Shown piece by piece: positions 60,860-64,000 of a stretch of 64,000 bases of DNA. The notes under the pieces are model-generated. The model did not search any database, was not told where the DNA came from, and worked only from the letters and a program-made list of their open reading frames with translations. The stretch spans positions 2,421,501-2,485,500 of the forward strand of contig JAKOGI010000004.1 in assembly GCA_029747015.1 (NCBI GenBank), read 5' to 3'. This stretch comes from Carnegiea gigantea. Its lineage: Eukaryota; Streptophyta; Magnoliopsida; Caryophyllales; Cactaceae. A program made the translations under genes and the position numbers. Each line of letters opens with the position of its first letter. Positions within the stretch are counted from its first letter, which is position 1.

Positions 60860-61657
60860 TGTTAAGTTTGATATCAATTTATTTTTCAGTTGTACCACAT
60901 TGACCTCCTAAGAGTATTATATTGAACATTTATGATCTTCAGTTTCAAGTTTTCCATTTTTCGGTTGTAGCACATGGGTGAAACGTCTATATCTTCCACT
61001 AAATTTAATTCTTAACAGGTAAACAATAAAATTTTCTAGTAGATGAAACCATTGACCCTCATCTATGTAACACATGGGAAAAAAAACTCACTACATTGAC
61101 CCTCATCTATGAAACCAAGACGAAGAGTCGAAGACGGAGCAAACAGCAAAGTGGCACGGGGTGCCGCGCCACGTGGCACGGTCGTGCCATGTGGCACGGT
61201 CGTGCTCTGACCAATTTTTTGCCACCTTATTTTGGCGGCTAGGGTTTGGCATTGAGGGTGTTTTTTCTGCGGTGGCTAGGGCTTTTCCAAGGGGGAAAAA
61301 CCCTATTTTTCAGGCCCTATAAAAGGAGGGTCAAGCCTAGGTTCTAATATACTCCAGTACTCATAAACACATTGAGATGTAAAAGTAGTTTGCGAGAGAT
61401 TACAATAGAGAGAGATTGTAAGTCTGCTCTTAGATCGAATCACTGAGGTGATTGTGATCGTGGTGTACTTTCCTGCTCATAGTGGATTGTTTTGGTGCTG
61501 TCGCCGTCCGTGGTTTTTCTCATATTGGGTTTTCCACGTTAAATTCCTGTGTTCTTGTTCTCTTCCTATTATTCTGTTGTTTTGTTGATTGAATTTCTGA
61601 TTTTCTATTGCATCCTATCGTTTCCGCTATACTGTTACTCTGATATTAATCCTAACA
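60860..61657 (+). mobile_element. Copia-type LTR (solo or fragment)
   Basis: The right boundary ATATTAATCCTAACA is good for an LTR. A possible left boundary TGTTAAGTTTGATATCA is its imperfect inverse. The interior has a TATA box (61318-61325), a leader-like stretch, and the copia-style U5 wording TTGGGTTTTCCACG and TTCCTGTGTTCTTG. A GC-rich block at 61150-61210 carries repeated GTGGCACGGTCGTGCC palindromes. The flanks (TTAGG, ACTAT) do not match, and no primer-binding site follows, so the left end is uncertain. Confidence 0.55.
61318..61325 (+). promoter_or_regulatory. TATA box of the copia-type LTR
   Basis: TATAAAAG in the context CCCTATAAAAGGAGGG, about 330 nt before the LTR end, in the U3/R position expected of an LTR promoter. 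Confidence 0.6.
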
Positions 61658-61699
61658 ACTATATTTATCAATGTCAAAGATTTGCTCTTAATATGATAA

Positions 61700-62046
61700 T
61701 ATCTTATGATTGAATATCTTAGAAGATTATGCTGAAAATTATGAATGATTCTAGAAGATCCTCAATCAAGATATTCAGCCCAAATCAAGAAAAGTATCCG
61801 TTGGAAGTACTTGAGCAAGAACAGAAAAAAATTAAGGGCTTGAAATGCTAATTCAAAGCCTTGAAATCAGGCATGGAGATTGTATTTTCACAAGATGTAC
61901 AATGGTCGCTTGCCATATTTTTCTCCACTCTTCTTTACCCCTCTCATCTATAAAAAGGAAAGAGATTGGTAGCAAGAGAACACAAGAGAGAGCAAGTACT
62001 CATTGGCATACACATTACTCGAGAACTTATTGGCATACTTTGAGCT

Positions 62047-62128
<82 letters not shown>

Positions 62129-62420
62129 CATTTGATTGTATTGTTCAAGTTGTAATTTGGGTGGGATCATAGAGTTGAAGAGTCAACTCTATCAATGACT
62201 TGTTGAAGAGTCAACTTGTAACTTGGAATTTAGAGTAAGTATACTCTAGAGTTGTAATAATCCCTCTTAATAAAATTGGGTTAATCATAGAATTAGGGAA
62301 CTCTAGGCGGGGACTAAGCTTGGTTGATGCTAACTTCGTAAAAAATTACTCGTGTCTTGTCTACGTTTATCTTTCCGCTATTTACTTGATTAATTTACGA
62401 TATTAATCATCACCCTATTT
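61700..62420 (+). repeat. Second LTR-like segment with TATA box and (AT)n
   Basis: TATAAAAAG at 61949-61957, a leader-like stretch rich in GAGAAC and AAGAGAG, then a large AT microsatellite (62048-62127), and a U5-like tail (ACTCGTGTCTTGTCTACG, TTATCTTTCCGC). The order is typical of copia LTRs, but no boundaries could be set. Confidence 0.4.
62048..62127. repeat. (AT)n microsatellite
   Basis: About 80 bp of AT dinucleotides with one TTAT interruption. Confidence 0.96.
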
Positions 62421-63547
62421 AACCCCCTTCTTCAGGATGATTTAACTAGTTAAATCGGACCAATAATTGATATTAAAAAAGATATTAATTTCAGCCTGCA
62501 TTAATAAACTACCCCTGTCCGACTAAAAGTACGTAATGTCGAGAATGAAATTATAATTGAAACTTGATTTTGCCATCCAGCTGTTGTTATAGCCCCCTAA
62601 TGGAAGATTACTTAATAAAATAAGCATGATCGTATACGTACAGATGAGGGCAGAAAAGCTGCATCTTCAAGTGCGCATATATACATGTGACCTTTGTATT
62701 CTTTTTCAGTACATTGTAACTTTGAATCTCATCTTAATAGCCTACAGAAAAGGATTTTTTTTTTTTTGGGGGGGGGGGGGGGGGGAGACAGGGAGGGGCA
62801 GATTAATAAGTAGCTAGGCCATGCTTAAGCTTAACACTCCTTCCTAGCTCCATTGGCTACAGAACTATTTTCTTTGGGGTTTTTCTTTTTTTTTTTTGGG
62901 GGGAGAGGAGGGGGACAGGGTAAGTTGGACTCCACTGAAGCCCTCTATGCAGGACAAATCTAAGAGTCGGAGTGTAAGCATAAAAGAGAAAGGCAGACAT
63001 ACGAAGCATGCAAGTTGCAATCCTTACATAAAACATCTCAAATCGATCACAAGATATTTAATTTGATCTAACAATTTTTCCGATTATTATTATTAACCAA
63101 AATTTTTGGATGTCAATTAAGTTAAATAGTAACGTTCTTGACTGTCATCATTTAACAGTGGGAAATGTTACATTACTAGGATTCTATAAGTTTTAGTTAG
63201 AATCCAGATTTTCATGATCTCTAGCTAGTGCTTATATTATTATTTATAATTAATCTCTTGGTGGTGATTGATTTGTGGGCCCTGCTGCTGGGGATTTGGA
63301 CCAACCCTTTCATTTTAACATGAAGCCAAGTTAATTTATGTTGTTATTGCACCTGCTCTCTTCCCTTTAGAGAGGTTAATTAGGTCTAATGATTCTCTTA
63401 TGTTAGTCCTTTGATTAGTTAGCAGCATCACGTAACTTTGAAAGATCGATTGAATTATTTTGGTCATTTATTTGGGATCATTTTGGGGGGTTTTCTCAGT
63501 ATTTTAGCTCAAATTCATTGAGTGAGAAAGCACTTTTTAAATATTTA
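62421..63547. other. AT-rich intergenic DNA with G-runs
   Basis: Runs of T followed by G at 62757-62786 and 62887-62903. No gene or transposon boundary was recognised. Confidence 0.4.
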
Positions 63548-64000
63548 GGACCTGTTCTTTTCGTGGGTAAATTGGGTGGGTAAAAGGGTGAAGTAGGTTG
63601 AAATAGGTTGAGGTAGGTTGAAGTTGATATTTTTTTTGAGGTGGGTTGAAATAGGTTGAAGTAGGTTGAAGTAAGTTGAAGTTGGTTGATGTAGGTTGAA
63701 GTGGATTGAAGTTGGTATATTTTTTATATGGTGGGTTGAAGTTGGTTAAAATAATGAGAATGTAATTAATGCGTGATAATTTATGAAGTTATCCAAATTT
63801 TGTGAAATTTTTGTTTATTATTTTTTATTTTATATTTTATATTTTTTATATTTTATATTTTATATTTTTTATTTTTTATTTTTAAATTTTTTATTTTTTA
63901 ATTTTTATTTTTTATTTTTCATTTTTTGTTTTTTATTTTTTATTTTTTTATTTTTTATTTTGTATTTTTTATCCTTTAATTTTCTATTTTCTTATTTCTT
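63548..64000. mobile_element. Tourist-like MITE, copy 3, running to the window end
   Basis: After TTA (63545-63547) the left end reads GGACCTGTTCTTTTCGTGGG, the family's terminal repeat, followed by an array of GGTTGAAGTAGGTTGAAATA-type units up to about 63750. The second terminal repeat is not inside the window; from 63815 the sequence is low-complexity TTTTTATTTTATA. The copy is either truncated or interrupted. Confidence 0.7.

Noticed and set aside
62757..62903. Long T/G and G homopolymer runs as possible regulatory or G-quadruplex sites (also 2881-2892, 45199-45217)
   Set aside because: Simple homopolymers of this kind are common and may partly be sequencing artefacts. No context supports a function.

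Overview
The base composition (AT-rich), interrupted genes with GT-AG introns and the repeat content (CACTA, hAT and Tourist-like DNA elements, TRIM and large LTR elements, Au-type SINEs, RRM-bearing LINE remnants) point to a nuclear chromosome segment of a flowering plant, most probably a eudicot. Nothing bacterial, plastid or viral was seen.

Four protein genes are supported. At the left edge a WD40-repeat gene runs off the window on the minus strand (8 exons reconstructed, 3' end missing). Just upstream, on the same strand, is an intronless replication-type histone H3.1 gene (3795-4205). Near 47-49 kb lies a five-exon minus-strand bHLH transcription factor of the FBH/bHLH122-128-130 type. 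At 56.0 kb a plus-strand intronless gene encodes a small secreted, cysteine-rich prolamin-like (ECA1/egg-cell-secreted-like) protein. These genes do not form an operon or pathway.

The rest is mostly nested transposons. 6.8-7.5 kb: an Au-like SINE and a hAT-type element with a perfect 8-bp target duplication. 7.9-17.2 kb: a 9.2-kb CACTA element with a decayed TNP2 transposase and a possible TnpA/Ptta remnant. 22.5 kb: a Tourist-like MITE. 23.0-34.6 kb: a TRIM element containing a MITE-like insert in one terminal repeat and, in the other, a 10.2-kb non-coding LTR element with 3.7-3.8-kb LTRs, primer-binding site, polypurine tract and a perfect 5-bp target duplication. 20.8-22.3 and 34.8-35.7 kb: two diverged copies of one segment flank this nest. 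38.4-41.5 kb: a MITE split by a 2.8-kb solo LTR. 42.5 kb: a SINE with an 18-bp target duplication. 50-55 kb: MITE and hAT-type elements and two LINE fragments (zf-RVT and RRM). 57.4 kb: a TRIM solo LTR. 61-62.3 kb: copia-type LTR sequence. The right edge starts another Tourist-like MITE.

I found no clear new functional system. The most unusual items are the large non-coding LTR element with two tandem-repeat arrays inside each LTR, the order of nested insertions around it, the MITE family built on a GGTTGAAGTA array, and the 18-bp-duplication SINE. All coordinates of exons and repeats come from reading the sequence by eye; no database or alignment was run.
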